A stretch of 64,000 nt of DNA, from NCBI GenBank assembly GCA_958450325.1, contig OY288243.1, positions 67,626,606-67,690,605 on the forward strand. Direction: 5' to 3'. This DNA is from Agrostemma githago (lineage: Eukaryota; Streptophyta; Magnoliopsida; Caryophyllales; Caryophyllaceae). The notes under the pieces are model-generated. The model was not told the origin of the DNA and searched no databases. It was given only the letters and a program-made list of their open reading frames with translations. Below are positions 33,792 to 43,781 of the stretch, piece by piece; within the stretch, counting starts at the first letter, position 1; the number at the start of each line of letters is the position of its first letter. A program made the position numbers and the translations under genes.

Positions 33792-36715
33792 TGTTACAAC
33801 CAGGATTTTTGACGACTTAATTTAATAGATAATGCGGAAAATTATCTAAGTCATTTAAATATACAATATCAGAGTATGATTTAAAAATTCGAATCACTAC
33901 GGATCCTTGTAAGAAACGACTATTAACAACATAGTCTTGATTTACAAGCACAAAATATAGATCGTATTTTATACAAACATATTATTAAATCTCTCACTCA
34001 ATTTTTTTTGCCCCATCGTCTTATACCTGCAAAAATATAAAACAAAGGCCGATGAGCGGAACAGCAACCAAACCGTTCTTCTAACATCACCTCATACACA
34101 TAAGACAATCATGTGAATAACCAATAATATGTTTACAAAAATATTAAAGGATATCACTTAACAAATAGTTTCCTTTAATTATTCAATTAACCAACATGTA
34201 AGGTGATGAAAATGATAAGGTTTTAAAACATGGGATATTGACAGCCATTTGATTTTAACATAAATTATTTTTCACGTAAACAGATAAACACACGAGTCGT
34301 CGCTCCTAGTATCACCGCTACATCCTATTGGCTTGTCTCTCACCAATAGAAGTAACCGGGTTACCGACTCGTAGACCGAACCAATCTTATGAGGTTTACA
34401 TCTCACCCATAAGGCTCAATTGGGTCGGACTTCAATTATATTATACTCTCTCCGAGTTCCTATTATTATCCCACTTTCCTTTTTGGGTTGAGTTTGATTT
34501 TTGTCCCACTTTTCTTTTTAGGCTATCAATGTGTGGTCCACAATTACCCTCACATTTCACTCTCTTCCTCCTTTTTTCAACCAGTCATTTCCCCTTCCTT
34601 ATTTTTCATCCCAAAACCTTTTGGGACAATAATAGGAACTCGGACGTTTATTCAGATGGAGCTCTGGGCGAACTGAAAGCTGATGATTACATTCTATGCA
34701 TCATGTTTTTAGAATCTTGTTCTGCCTTCGTTACCTAGGTAGTAACACTGATCAAGTATCGTACTTGTCTATATATGCGCACATACCCTACGTAGACTCT
34801 TGGACCGCAGTCCTCACCACTGTAGGACAACTACCTTAAACACTAGGTAGACTCTCGGCCGCAGCCTTTGAGTCTGCTTTTCGTTACAAGTGCAGTCGAA
34901 ACACCACGAGTGGTAGAATCCAACACAAGCTATTCGTCCCAAACCCATATCATAATCCTTATATAAAAGCCACCCGTGAACAAGTAGTATTTTATTCGGT
35001 GACCTTTAATAATCGGTCGGACTTATTTGAATATTCAATTTCTCAAATTCTTACGTTCGGTGAGACAATGTGATACTTTATTCCTCTAGTGTCATCTGAA
35101 ACATCATATCCCAAATATTGTATACGAGGTAACATTTATTTTAAACTTATTTTAGAATAGGAATTTCTTTTAAATAAGATTTTATATTAAATTAAAACTT
35201 AAGGTATAATAAAATATTGTTTTAAAATTTTAACAGTTTCTTAAAAATACAATTTAAATCATACTTAGTTGATTAGCAAAATTTGACGTGGAATTACTTT
35301 TAATATTTATGAATGTCTTATAAAAGTTTCAGAATAAAATAAATTCATTTATTATAGAAAACGTAATTATAAGTTTATACTTTATAAAAATATAGGTGGA
35401 GTAAAACTTAAATCCATAAATAAAGAATAAAAATACTAAAACCAATTTAAACTTGAATAGACCATAAATAAAAATTAACAAGAGGAACAAATAATATAAA
35501 ATGGAATTTATAAGTATAAAAACATAAATAACACATAAAATACAAATAACATGAATTTAAAATAATGTAAGTAAATTGTACTCTTTTTATGTTATTTTAA
35601 CCATTTTATCAGTTTCTCAGATAAATTGTAATGTAATGTGATAAGTAAATTTAACAAATGATAATTTAGTTAAGTTGAATTTAGTCATAAATAAATATAT
35701 AACATAAATAAATTATCATGTAACATTTTTATATACATAAGTAATTTAGTCATAAAAATAAGCCTAAATATTTAATTAAGCAACTTATTAATTTAGTAAC
35801 ATAAATATACTTATATATATATATATATAATGGTGTAAAAATAAAAGTTTGGTTACCTTAATAGTTACTATTTATTAATGATATTAAGAACTGAAGGTTG
35901 TCAGGGTCAATGATGTCGTCTACGTTGGAAAATTCGTCTCCTCCTTCTTCTAGAACGGCACATTCTCCATACAACAGAAAATAAAATAGTTAGGTTCTGA
36001 CCTTACTAAAATAATAAAAAAAGTAAAATAATAAGTATAGTAAGTAAAATAGACTAATAAGATTAAAGATTTGAGTTGTCGTAAATACTTACGTACTACG
36101 TAAATGAGTAAGGGTGGTAGTATACTGATGATAGAACGTAAAATAGAATGTTCCACTTCTATTTATCGGAAAATTTTCCTAACTCTATTCACCCTACTAC
36201 CTAATGTAGCAAAGGTTACTCATCAAGTTGGTTGATACATACATGAGCATGAATACCCATGTTCATGCATGAATACACGTAGGTTTTTTTAAAAAACAAG
36301 GTCATAAGTAATTCATTTCGATCCATATCTCAGACAAACAAACGTCTTTTATTTTTAAAATTTTAAAATATAAGATTTCGGAATTAAAATAACGGAAATC
36401 GTAAAATTATTTTTTTTTAAAAAAAAGAAATTTGTAAGACGATAAGTAGGATTATGGGGCAATAGTTATAAGTAAATATTACTAGGTTGTAATTATCTTA
36501 AATACCCTTTGTGACAAGTTTATAAACGTCGTTGCATAGTCCTATTCACGTCTTCGTGTAACGGGATTTTAAAAAATTTTGATAAATTATTTTTAGATTT
36601 TATGAGACGAGAAAATGTCAGAATGACATGTTAATGTTAAAATATTTTCGAGTCTTAAACTTTGTTTAACGAAAAATAAAATTTTAATTATGCCTGTTAA
36701 ACATGGGGTGTTACA
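33792..36715 (-). repeat. Tekay 3' LTR, 2.9 kb
   Basis: Starts TGTAACACCCCATG on the element strand (36715) and ends GGTTGTAACA (33792), with TG...CA termini and TGTAACA/TGTTACA inverted ends. AT-rich with homopolymer runs. It contains a Stowaway-like MITE (34446-34647). The outer flank is Tat gag sequence, so the element appears to have entered the Tat relic. The candidate TSD ATTCT (33787-33791) cannot be checked because the 5' LTR is missing. Confidence 0.88.
34446..34647. mobile_element. Stowaway-like MITE inside the LTR
   Basis: Left end TA-CTCTCTCCGAGTTCCTAT and right end ATAGGAACTCGGACG give an inverted repeat around GAGTTCCTATTATTRTCCCA, about 200 bp in all. The right terminal bases are diverged, so the TA duplication is only seen on the left. 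Confidence 0.72.
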
Positions 36716-36752
36716 GTCTTCCCCCCTTAAAAGAATTTCGTCATCGAAATTC
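36716..36752 (-). promoter_or_regulatory. Tekay polypurine tract and hairpin
   Basis: On the element strand TTTTAAGGGGGGAAGAC abuts the LTR start. It is directly preceded by a perfect 8-bp stem GAATTTCG/CGAAATTC with a 4-base loop ATGA (36733-36752). The hairpin overlaps the end of pol. Confidence 0.85.
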
Positions 36753-37206
36753 CGGTAAGTGTTCGACTTAGGTTTAATATTCTACTAGAATCAAATAGTT
36801 GTGGGCGTTTCTCTCGCATTGAGGCCTCAGTTTCCCACGTATCTTGTTCATATTTCTTACCTCTCCACAATACATTGACTAGAGGTATTACCTTCCTCCT
36901 TAAGATACGTACTTCCTTTTCTAGGATTCGAACGGGTCTTTCCGAATAAACAATGTTTGGTTCTAAGTATATCACATCTAGTGTAATAATGTGTGATGAA
37001 TCACTTCTATATCTCCTTAATTGAGATACATGAAACACATTGTGAACTTTCACTAGGTCAGTGGGTAAATCCAATCGATATGCTACTTGACCTATTCGAT
37101 CCATAATCTCATAAGGCCCGATATACTTAGGACTCAATTTTCCTTTAACTCCGAATCTTCTCACCCCTTTCATTGGTGCAACTTTCAGAAATACTTTTTC
37201 TCCCAC
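36727..37206 (-). pseudogene. Tekay integrase C-terminus and chromodomain
   Basis: 159 codons: KVFLKVAPMKGVRRFG, then GKLSPKYIGPYEIMDRIGQV (the GPY integrase motif), AYRLDLPTDLVKVHNVFHVS, then the chromodomain-like RPVRILEKEVRILRRK, VLWRGKKYEQDTWETEASMR. Chromodomains target integration to particular chromatin in known chromoviruses. The frame is open but severed from the rest of integrase by stops at 37207-37461. The listed Met is internal to the polyprotein. Confidence 0.92.
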
Positions 37207-37461
37207 CTCAAATTCAACTGGTCGTCTATTCGTATTTGCATAAGCTTTCTATCAATCCTGTGTAGCTTGAAGTTTCTCTCGAATTATTTTGATCTGTTGA
37301 ATCTGGTCTTGGATAATCTGAGGTCCTAAACCAACACTAATGTCATCCCAACATACTGGGCTTCTACACCTTCTACCATACAGTGCTTCAAAAGGAGCAC
37401 ATCCCAAACTAGCATGGTAACTATTATTGTATGAAAATTCTATTAACGAAAGGTTTTTCTC
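37207..37461 (-). pseudogene. Tekay integrase linker, stop-ridden
   Basis: Joins the catalytic core to the GPY domain. Degraded segments such as the CVWDVLLLKHC-type reading of the YxxSxHxxxGMSPFEALYG region are found in shifting frames. No open frame. Confidence 0.6.
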
Positions 37462-38607
37462 CTAACTTCCTGGAAATTCTATGGTACATGGTCGTAACAT
37501 AACCTCAAGGGTTTGGATAGTCCTTTTCGTTTGACCATCTGTTCCTGGGTGAAAAGTTGTGCTCATTTTAATCTTACCACCCAATAGTTGTAATTTTTTC
37601 CAAAATTTCGACACGAATCTCGGGTCTCGATTTGAAATAATTTCCTCGGGTACTCCATGAAGTCTGACTATTTTGGCTAAGTAGGCCTCAGCTAATTGTT
37701 CTAATCTCCAAGTTTCTTTCATGGGTACAAAATGTGCGACTTTTGTTAATCTATCTACGATTACCCAAATAGCGTCTTTCTGCCCTTGCGTCCTCGGTAA
37801 TCTATCTAAGATTGAACTCCACTTCTTTCTGGGTATATCAAGATGTTGTAACAGGCCTCCTGGTCTCTGGTGTTCAATCTTCACCCTCTGACAAATGAAA
37901 GATTTATCTACAAACTCAGATACATCTTGTTTCATGCCTGACCACCAAAATCTTTGTTTCAAATCCTTATACATCTTATCTGATCCTGGGTGCATAGAAT
38001 ACTTAGAACAATGAGCTTCGCTCAGAATCTTATTCCTCAAAATACCATGCTCGGGTACATACCATCTACCCTTAAGTCTCAAGCTTCCATCTTGATGAAT
38101 AGTGAAATCCTGTTTTCCACTTGTCTGAACTTCTTCTCGCAGTTTCATTAGTTTCGGATCTTCCCATTGAATGGTTCTTATTTCATGAAATATATCAGGT
38201 TCAACCACTATGTTAAATAATGTTGTATCTCCATGTTTTACTATTTCTATGTCCAGTTTCTCAATATCATGAATCAATGTACTTATCGAATGACTTTTCT
38301 TTCTGCTCAAGGCGTCAGCCACCATATTTGGTTTCCCCTCATGGTATAATAGCTCGATGTTGTAATCCTTAACCAGTTCTAACCATCTGCGTTGTCTCAT
38401 GTTCAACTCCTTCTGAGTGAATGTATACTTAAGACTCTTATGATCAGTGTAAAACTTACAATTAACTCCATACAAATAATGTCTCCAAATCATTAAAGCG
38501 AAGACAACAACGGCTAATTCTAAATCATGAGTTGGGTAAATTCTTTCATGAATTTTCAATTTTCTCGAGCATAAGCTATAACTTTCCTTTTCTGCATTAG
38601 TACACAT
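37462..38607 (-). pseudogene. Tekay RNase H and integrase core
   Basis: 381 codons. RNase H part: HERIYPTHDLELAVVVFAL, HYLYGVNCKFYTDHKSLKY, NMRQRRWLELVKDYN, NMVADALSRK. Integrase zinc-binding part HPGSDKMYKDLKQRFWW...FICQRVK has lost one Cys of the HHCC motif (SFICQRVK instead of CxxCQ). Catalytic core: AIWVIVDRLTKVAHFVP and NRDPRFVSKFW keep Asp residues, but the Glu position reads QTKRTIQTLE: GAA became AAA, a Lys. Integrase is predicted inactive. A stop at 38608-38630 separates it from RT. Confidence 0.92.
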
Positions 38608-38738
38608 CCTAAATCGTTAAGTGATGCATCACTTTAAACCTCATACTCCTCTCCATCAGTTAGTAATGTTAAAATCGGTGCAGAAATCAATCTTTCCTTA
38701 AGATCCTGAAATGCTTTCTTGCACTCCCTGGTCCAAAT

Positions 38739-39340
38739 TTATTTTGACTCTTTCTGAAGTAACTTTGTCATAGGTCTTGATATCTTTGAAAATTCGGGTA
38801 CGAATCTCCTATAATAACCCGCAAGTCCTAGAAAACTTCTTACCTCAGTCACACTCTTAGGTGCCTGCCATTCCTTGACAGCCTCAATCTTAGCGCGGTC
38901 TACTTGAATTTCTTCCTTACAAACAACATGTCCCAAAAATGCAACTTTATGTAACCAAAATTCACACTTGATAATTTAGTGTACCACTTGTGATACCTCG
39001 AAATATTCAAAATAGTACGTAGGTGTTTTTCATGTTCGACAGAGTCCTTAGAATACACCAAAATGTCATCAATAAATACTACCACGCAAGTATCCAAATA
39101 TTTGTGGAATGTTCTAATCATCTAATCCATGAAGACTGTTTGTGCATTGGTTAACCCAAAAGGCATAACTCGAAACTCATAACGACCATAACGAGTTCTA
39201 AAAGCGGTTTTCTGAATATCCTCCTCCCTGACCGAAATCTGATGATAACCCGACCTTAGGTCAATCTTGGAAAATATACCCGCTCCTTTAAGTTGGTCAA
39301 ACAAATCGTCTATCCTCGGAAGCGGATAACGGAACGGTTT
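38739..39340 (-). pseudogene. Tekay reverse transcriptase
   Basis: Three frames in order read FDQLKGAGIFSKIDLRSGYH, QISVREEDIQKTAFRTRYGR, EFRVMPFGLTNAQTVFMD, stop, MIRTFHKYLDTCVVVFIDDI, LVYSKDSVEHEKHL, then after a frame change CKEEIQVDRAKIEAVKEW and PKSVTEVRSFLGLAGYYRRF. The palm FIDD is present. Stop codons after VFMD and a frameshift around 38930 break it. Confidence 0.92.
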
Positions 39341-39552
39341 TTAATGGTTACCTTAATTCTCTATAGTCAATACAGAGTCTCATACTACCATATTTCTTCT
39401 TAACAAAAAGCACAGGGTGCTGCCCAAGGTGATGTGCTTGTCTAATGAATCCTTTTTCCAACATTTCTTCCAATTGTTTTTTCAATTCCTAAAGTTCCAT
39501 AGGGGCCATCCTATAAGGTGATTTAGAGATAGGGGTTGTTCCTGGTACGAGA

Positions 39553-40190
39553 TCAATAGTAAATTCCACGTCTCTCAAGGGTGGCACTCCAGGTAAATCC
39601 TCCGGAAAAAACATCTGGAAACTCTCTCACAATAGGTATGTCACTAATTTCCATCTTGTCCTCATTCTTAGTGATATTACAAAGGTAAACCTGGCATCCT
39701 TTTCGATACAAACTCATTAATTTCATTGCCAACACTAGCTTAGTCCTTTGATTCAATCTTAAGCCCTTATAGGATACCCGATCTCCAAGTGGGCTCCTCA
39801 GTTATTTTCTGATCCCTATACTCAAATTGAGCATGGTACTTACCTAACCAATCCATCCCAAGAATAACATCTAAACTAGGAAGGTCAAAACTTATCAGGT
39901 TAGCTAAAAAGGTAGACTTCAAAATGATAATAGGTACATCCTTGAATAATACGTTACAACTCACAACTTGACCATTAGGTAAGGATATTGATGCATCAAC
40001 ACTCACAGGGTTGGATAAGTTCACTCGGGTGGCAAAAGAGGGTGATACATGGGATAAAGATGCCCTCGGTCGAATAACACGCGTGCCAAACATGAGTTAA
40101 TTGAAAACATACCAGAGACAACATCGACATCCTCAAGTTCCTCTGTGTCCATTTCTGTCAAGGCATAGACCTTTCCCTGAATTCTTGCAT
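39553..40190 (-). pseudogene. Tekay protease region
   Basis: The aspartic protease site is reached in the frame SGMFSINSCLARVLFDRG, then the frame shifts to RASLSHVSPSFATRV. Comparison with the expected D-S-G-A-S shows that a single-base deletion falls in the active-site codons themselves. Downstream: PNGQVVSCNVLFKDVPI, FDLPSLDVILGMDWLGKYHA, then another break and IVREFPDVFSGGF (39553-39756), the start of the RT lead-in. Confidence 0.85.
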
Positions 40191-40197
40191 AAGGTGG

Positions 40198-40560
40198 TCA
40201 TTGATTCACGTTAATTCCTAGATTCTTTGGACACTGAAATGACTTGTGTCCTTCCACTTTACAGTAGAAGCATGTGATAGGTTGGCCATTACATTGCTTG
40301 TTAGGGTGAGCTGGACGTTTGCACAGAAAACAGATCGCAGTATCTTTTGCTTGCGGTTGTTTTGTAAAAGAGGTATTGTTGGCTCGACTAGTATTTTGGT
40401 AGTTAGGTTTCTTGTAGTTGTTATTATACACTGGTTTCTTGAAATTATTCTGGTTAGAATTTTTTTTATTGAAAAAGGGTTTCTGAATAAAACTGGATTG
40501 TGATACAGTTGGAATAAAGGGTTTCTTCTTTTTCTTATCAACTTGAATCACATTGTTCAC
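40198..40560 (-). pseudogene. Tekay gag C-terminus with two zinc knuckles
   Basis: Asn/Lys-rich sequence followed by CFLCKRPAHPNKQC and CFYCKVEGHKSFQC, both CX2CX4HX4C, near residues 78-115. The knuckles bind element RNA in the particle in known elements. The frame is separated from the upstream gag by stops near 40590. Confidence 0.9.
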
Positions 40561-40650
40561 AATTAAGAGTTTCTCGTAAGCTTTCTAAAAATTATCAAAG
40601 TCAAGTCCCGACATAATTTTTCTTAACTCAGTTTCCATTCCCCGAAAATA

Positions 40651-41200
40651 TTAGGCAATTCTCGAGGGTTCATCCGGTACTAGTCTGTTAGCAAATTTGG
40701 ATAACTCCTCGTACTTCTTAGTGTAATCATGTAAGGTCATATATCCCATTTCTAACTGGTTAAATTCATGTACCTTCTGCCATCTCATTGCGGCAGGGTA
40801 AAACTTATCCTCAATCCTTCCCCTTAAATCTTTCCAACCTGCTCCGGGTGTGGCTATGTGCCCTTCCTTAGCAATCCTCCACCAACTATTGGCTTCTCTT
40901 TTCAAAAAGTAGGTTGTTACCTCCACCATTTCTCCAACAGATGTGTTGATAAGTTTCAAAAGTTTTTCCATTTCTTCTACCCATTCAAATAGGTTTGTGG
41001 GGTTGTCTGATCCAGAATAGGTAGAGGGTCTGTGTTTAGAGAATTTTTCAAAAGCTGACTGATGGTTAGGATTAGGGTTCTGATGGTTATCATTCATAAC
41101 TTAGGTTAAAAGGGCTTGGGTTACGGCTAATTAGTTGGCCATCTTGGTGATAACGTCTTCAAAGTGTTGAGGTCTTGCTTCTTCCTGATTGTTTTCGTTT
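40651..41200 (-). pseudogene. Tekay gag N-terminal part
   Basis: The 148-codon frame holds the retrotransposon gag domain: HRPSTYSGSDNPTNLFEWVE, EMVEVTTYFLKREANSWWR, GWKDLRGRIEDKFYPAAMRW, GYMTLHDYTKKYEELSKFAN. Upstream (41100-41200) MKRNENNQEEARPQHFEDVI continues in the same sense with two stops before the 41097 Met, so the original start was near 41200. Confidence 0.88.
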
Positions 41201-41347
41201 CTCTTCATCTGTGATTTTCGTTAATGTGCAAAGGTTAAAAAAAATCAAGGATTCACACATAATGTTATTTAGTTAGGTACCAAATTATATATATAACATA
41301 CTTCGGAAAAATATTACAAAAGTAGTTTACATCTTTTATTCATACGA

Positions 41348-41902
41348 TTATGGAATAACCCTAAGGTTGTTAGATTTTACAAGCTTTTTATCTAGACCTT
41401 TAGCAAAATAGTACAATGGTATTTTAAACTCGTCCCACTTAATATAAAATCTGTCAGGTGAGCATTTCCCTTGCCACCAATCTTTATATTGATCTTCAAG
41501 GAAGTCAACGGCAAAGATAGTTTTCCATTCATCAGGTACTTTAGCATACCGAAATCCGGACTCCATATCTCTGCACCAACATCCGTGCTCCGCTATTGTT
41601 CCTACAAAGTAGTCTGGTCCATATCTCTTAGAACTGACGTTCGCGTCTATTAACTACTCCTTTTTACTAATCAATTCATACTGGAAAGGTTTGAAATGGA
41701 ATTTGAACTCATAGGCTTTATTAATCCAATTGGTTTGCTCATCCCTTCGGTTATATTCTGCAGCCTTCTTTGCAGTTAGCCTTTTTTTAAACTTGTTTCT
41801 TCTCTTGGGGGTCATGTCCAGGTTTTGATTATCTGGTTTCATTAGGCTGTAATTGATCCTCAAAAGTCGAAATAACTTATCCAAAGTTTGGTTAGGTAAC
41901 AA
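41348..41902 (-). pseudogene. Unidentified minus-strand ORF pair upstream of Tekay gag
   Basis: Two frames (41654-41902 and 41348-41566) run in the same direction with short stop-containing gaps. The first is highly basic (MTPKRRNKFKKRLTAKKAAE). The second reads VPDEWKTIFAVDFLEDQYKD, WWQGKCSPDRFYIKWDEFKI, PLYYFAKGLDKK, a pattern (WW then WDEFK) reminiscent of gag domains. It may be gag of another element or an extra ORF in the leader. I do not recognise it firmly. Confidence 0.4.
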
Positions 41903-42043
41903 TTTAAAATAAGGTGACGTAAAGTCTCTAACCTTGCGAATGTGATTTAGTCTTCACGTAATCAATAAAGTATAATGTGAAAAATGGAAGAGAATAACTC
42001 TTAGAAATAGAACGATATATATATACACACACACACACACACA

Positions 42044-42280
42044 GGTAGGTTCAAATAAGGTCAACAATTTTTTTAACTCTATACTAAAGTTACAGATGAC
42101 ATACGATAAAGTTGCATTTGTTCAAAATTGATATGTAACTATAACATTCAACACTTTTATCACTTCAAGTGATAAAGTGCAACTTTATCACTCATCTCGT
42201 ATAACTTTAAGCACTTTTTGTGTAACTTTAACACTACAACTTAGGAACTTAAAAAAGTTGTTGACCTTATTTGAACCTAC

Positions 42281-42281
<1 letters not shown>
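42044..42281. mobile_element. Palindromic MITE A, copy 3 (best preserved)
   Basis: 238 bp with perfect 24-bp terminal inverted repeats beginning GGTAGGTTCAAATAAGGTCA. It is flanked by (AC)n at 42024-42043 and (TC)n at 42282-42305. The interior arms CTTTATCACTC / GATAAAGTG allow nearly full-length pairing. Same family as 23551-23768 and 23869-24104. Confidence 0.93.

Positions 42282-42362
<81 letters not shown>
42282..42362. repeat. (TC)n(TA)n(GA)n compound microsatellite
   Basis: CTCTCT..., then TATATA..., then GAGAGA..., self-complementary around its centre. The same order of repeats borders several inserted elements in the large CACTA. Confidence 0.96.
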
Positions 42363-42363
<1 letters not shown>

Positions 42364-42544
42364 TACCAGGTACATATAGTTAGACGTCATGTTTTTAAAA
42401 GACCGAGTGTTTTAACCAATGTTCCGATACAAAATTATGCCAAACTATGGCAAAACTTAAGTAGTACCCAATACATTATGATATAAGTACTATATACAAC
42501 TACAATCATCCAGTCCAAAGGTAATATCCATAACCACACAATCT

Positions 42545-42781
42545 CTAGTCAGAAGGGAGTAGCATTTCCTCTGGGTCTACGTCGATCACCTCAGAAATGG
42601 TTGCCTCATTGGCACGCTTTTGTCCTACTAGGACTGTTTCATAATGTCTTAAATAGTTTGCCACCCTAGGGTATCTTAAATGAGCTGGGTACCGCGGATG
42701 TCCTGCCGCTTGGTGTACTTCGTAATCGCGACGGTAGTATAAGCGGGGAAATCCCCAGTTTCCAGTGGTTGGGGGTACAAA
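42545..42781 (-). pseudogene. Coding-like segment of unknown function
   Basis: An open minus-strand stretch of 78 codons without Met start ends in TAG at 42545-42547. It includes NWGFPRLYYRRDYEVHQAAG, HPRYPAHLRYPRVANYLRHY and EVIDVDPEEMLLPSD. Composition and the Tyr/Arg-rich pattern look like a real protein C-terminus. It could be the remains of the leader ORF at 41348-41902 separated by the MITE/microsatellite insertion, or of another element. Not recognised. Confidence 0.35.
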
Positions 42782-43044
42782 TTAAAGCATAACCCCTACG
42801 TCTCTGGCAAAGAATGGGAGGGAGTCTTACAAGACGGGTGAACGATCTTTTAAGTTTGACTCATATTAAGACTTACCTCAAGATTTTGTAATATTATCGG
42901 TAAGACTCACATGAGTCTTGAGACAAGACTCACCTCAAGACTACCAATAATGTTACCCTAAGGCCGGTTTATTTCCTTTTATGTGAAATTGATACTCCCT
43001 ATCTTAATGTTCTTCATGCTCTTTAATATACGAGGTATGTGATA
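42782..43044. other. No gene; GACTCA-rich inverted repeats
   Basis: Repeated AAGACTCAC / GTGAGTCTT words (42850-42945) in both orientations suggest a small decayed palindromic element. No coding signal. Confidence 0.4.
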
Positions 43045-43303
43045 CTCCCTCCATTCAACTCCACTCTTCACATTTCTTTTTTTGACACTATTCACACTTG
43101 AGAGGAATCTTCGATATTCTCGACAATCTACAAGTGAGAATATAGTCATGTGGGATTTTGTTTGATTCGTCTTTATGACTCCATTATTAATATCAAATTT
43201 TTATAATTTTTGCTAATGTAAAATGAAAGATATCGCTAATGTAAAACGCGTCTCGGCAAATGTGCCAAAATGAATAGTGACAAGTGGAGTTGAATGGAGG
43301 GAA
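43045..43303. mobile_element. Stowaway MITE, copy 1
   Basis: TA-CTCCCTCCATTCAACTCC at the left and GGAGTTGAATGGAGGGAA-TA at the right, 259 bp, with TA duplication (43043-43044, 43304-43305). A second copy of the same family and the same length is at 54687-54945. Stowaway MITEs are mobilised by mariner transposases. Confidence 0.92.
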
Positions 43304-43781
43304 TAATATATTCTTTCTATATAATTAATGAGAAATCATTAAAAAGAAGAGGGCACATTTCAATATCTGATTGAAAACTTTGAAGCCTAATTAAATATTC
43401 GAGCTTACTAACGTTGCATTAATATGAACAACTATTCTCCCTTGTGAGTTGTGACGGAGGTATCCGTTATTTTAATATTCACACTATTGAACTACACCAC
43501 ACTTAACCTTTCAATTAATACTCAAACTATCTAGTTGAAATATCTTTATTTGAAAAGTTGAAATTTTCTAGTGATCCCTCTAGGTTTTTTCCTTGGGAGG
43601 GTGGGATCCTAGGGTTTTGCCTAGGTCAGCCCCTGTCCTGTCAGGCGGCACTTCTCTTTTTCTTATCCTTTTCCTAATCCTCTTCAATCATTGTCTTCTT
43701 TGTCGTTTTCTACTTTTTTCTACAATTCACTTTTTACGTCCTTTTTGGTGGGAGTTTTGGTGAGGAGCGGTCTTTGCTAGT

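Larger units (their letters stand above)
33792..41200 (-). mobile_element. Tekay-type chromovirus (Ty3/gypsy), decayed, 5' LTR missing
   Basis: One long LTR (33792-36715) and minus-strand pol and gag in the order gag, protease, RT, RNase H, integrase, chromodomain. Every domain is broken by stops, frameshifts or lost catalytic residues. No second LTR or PBS is seen above 41200, so the 5' end is deleted or displaced. The LTR edge TGTAACACCCC and the chromodomain mark the Tekay/Del lineage. Confidence 0.88.
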
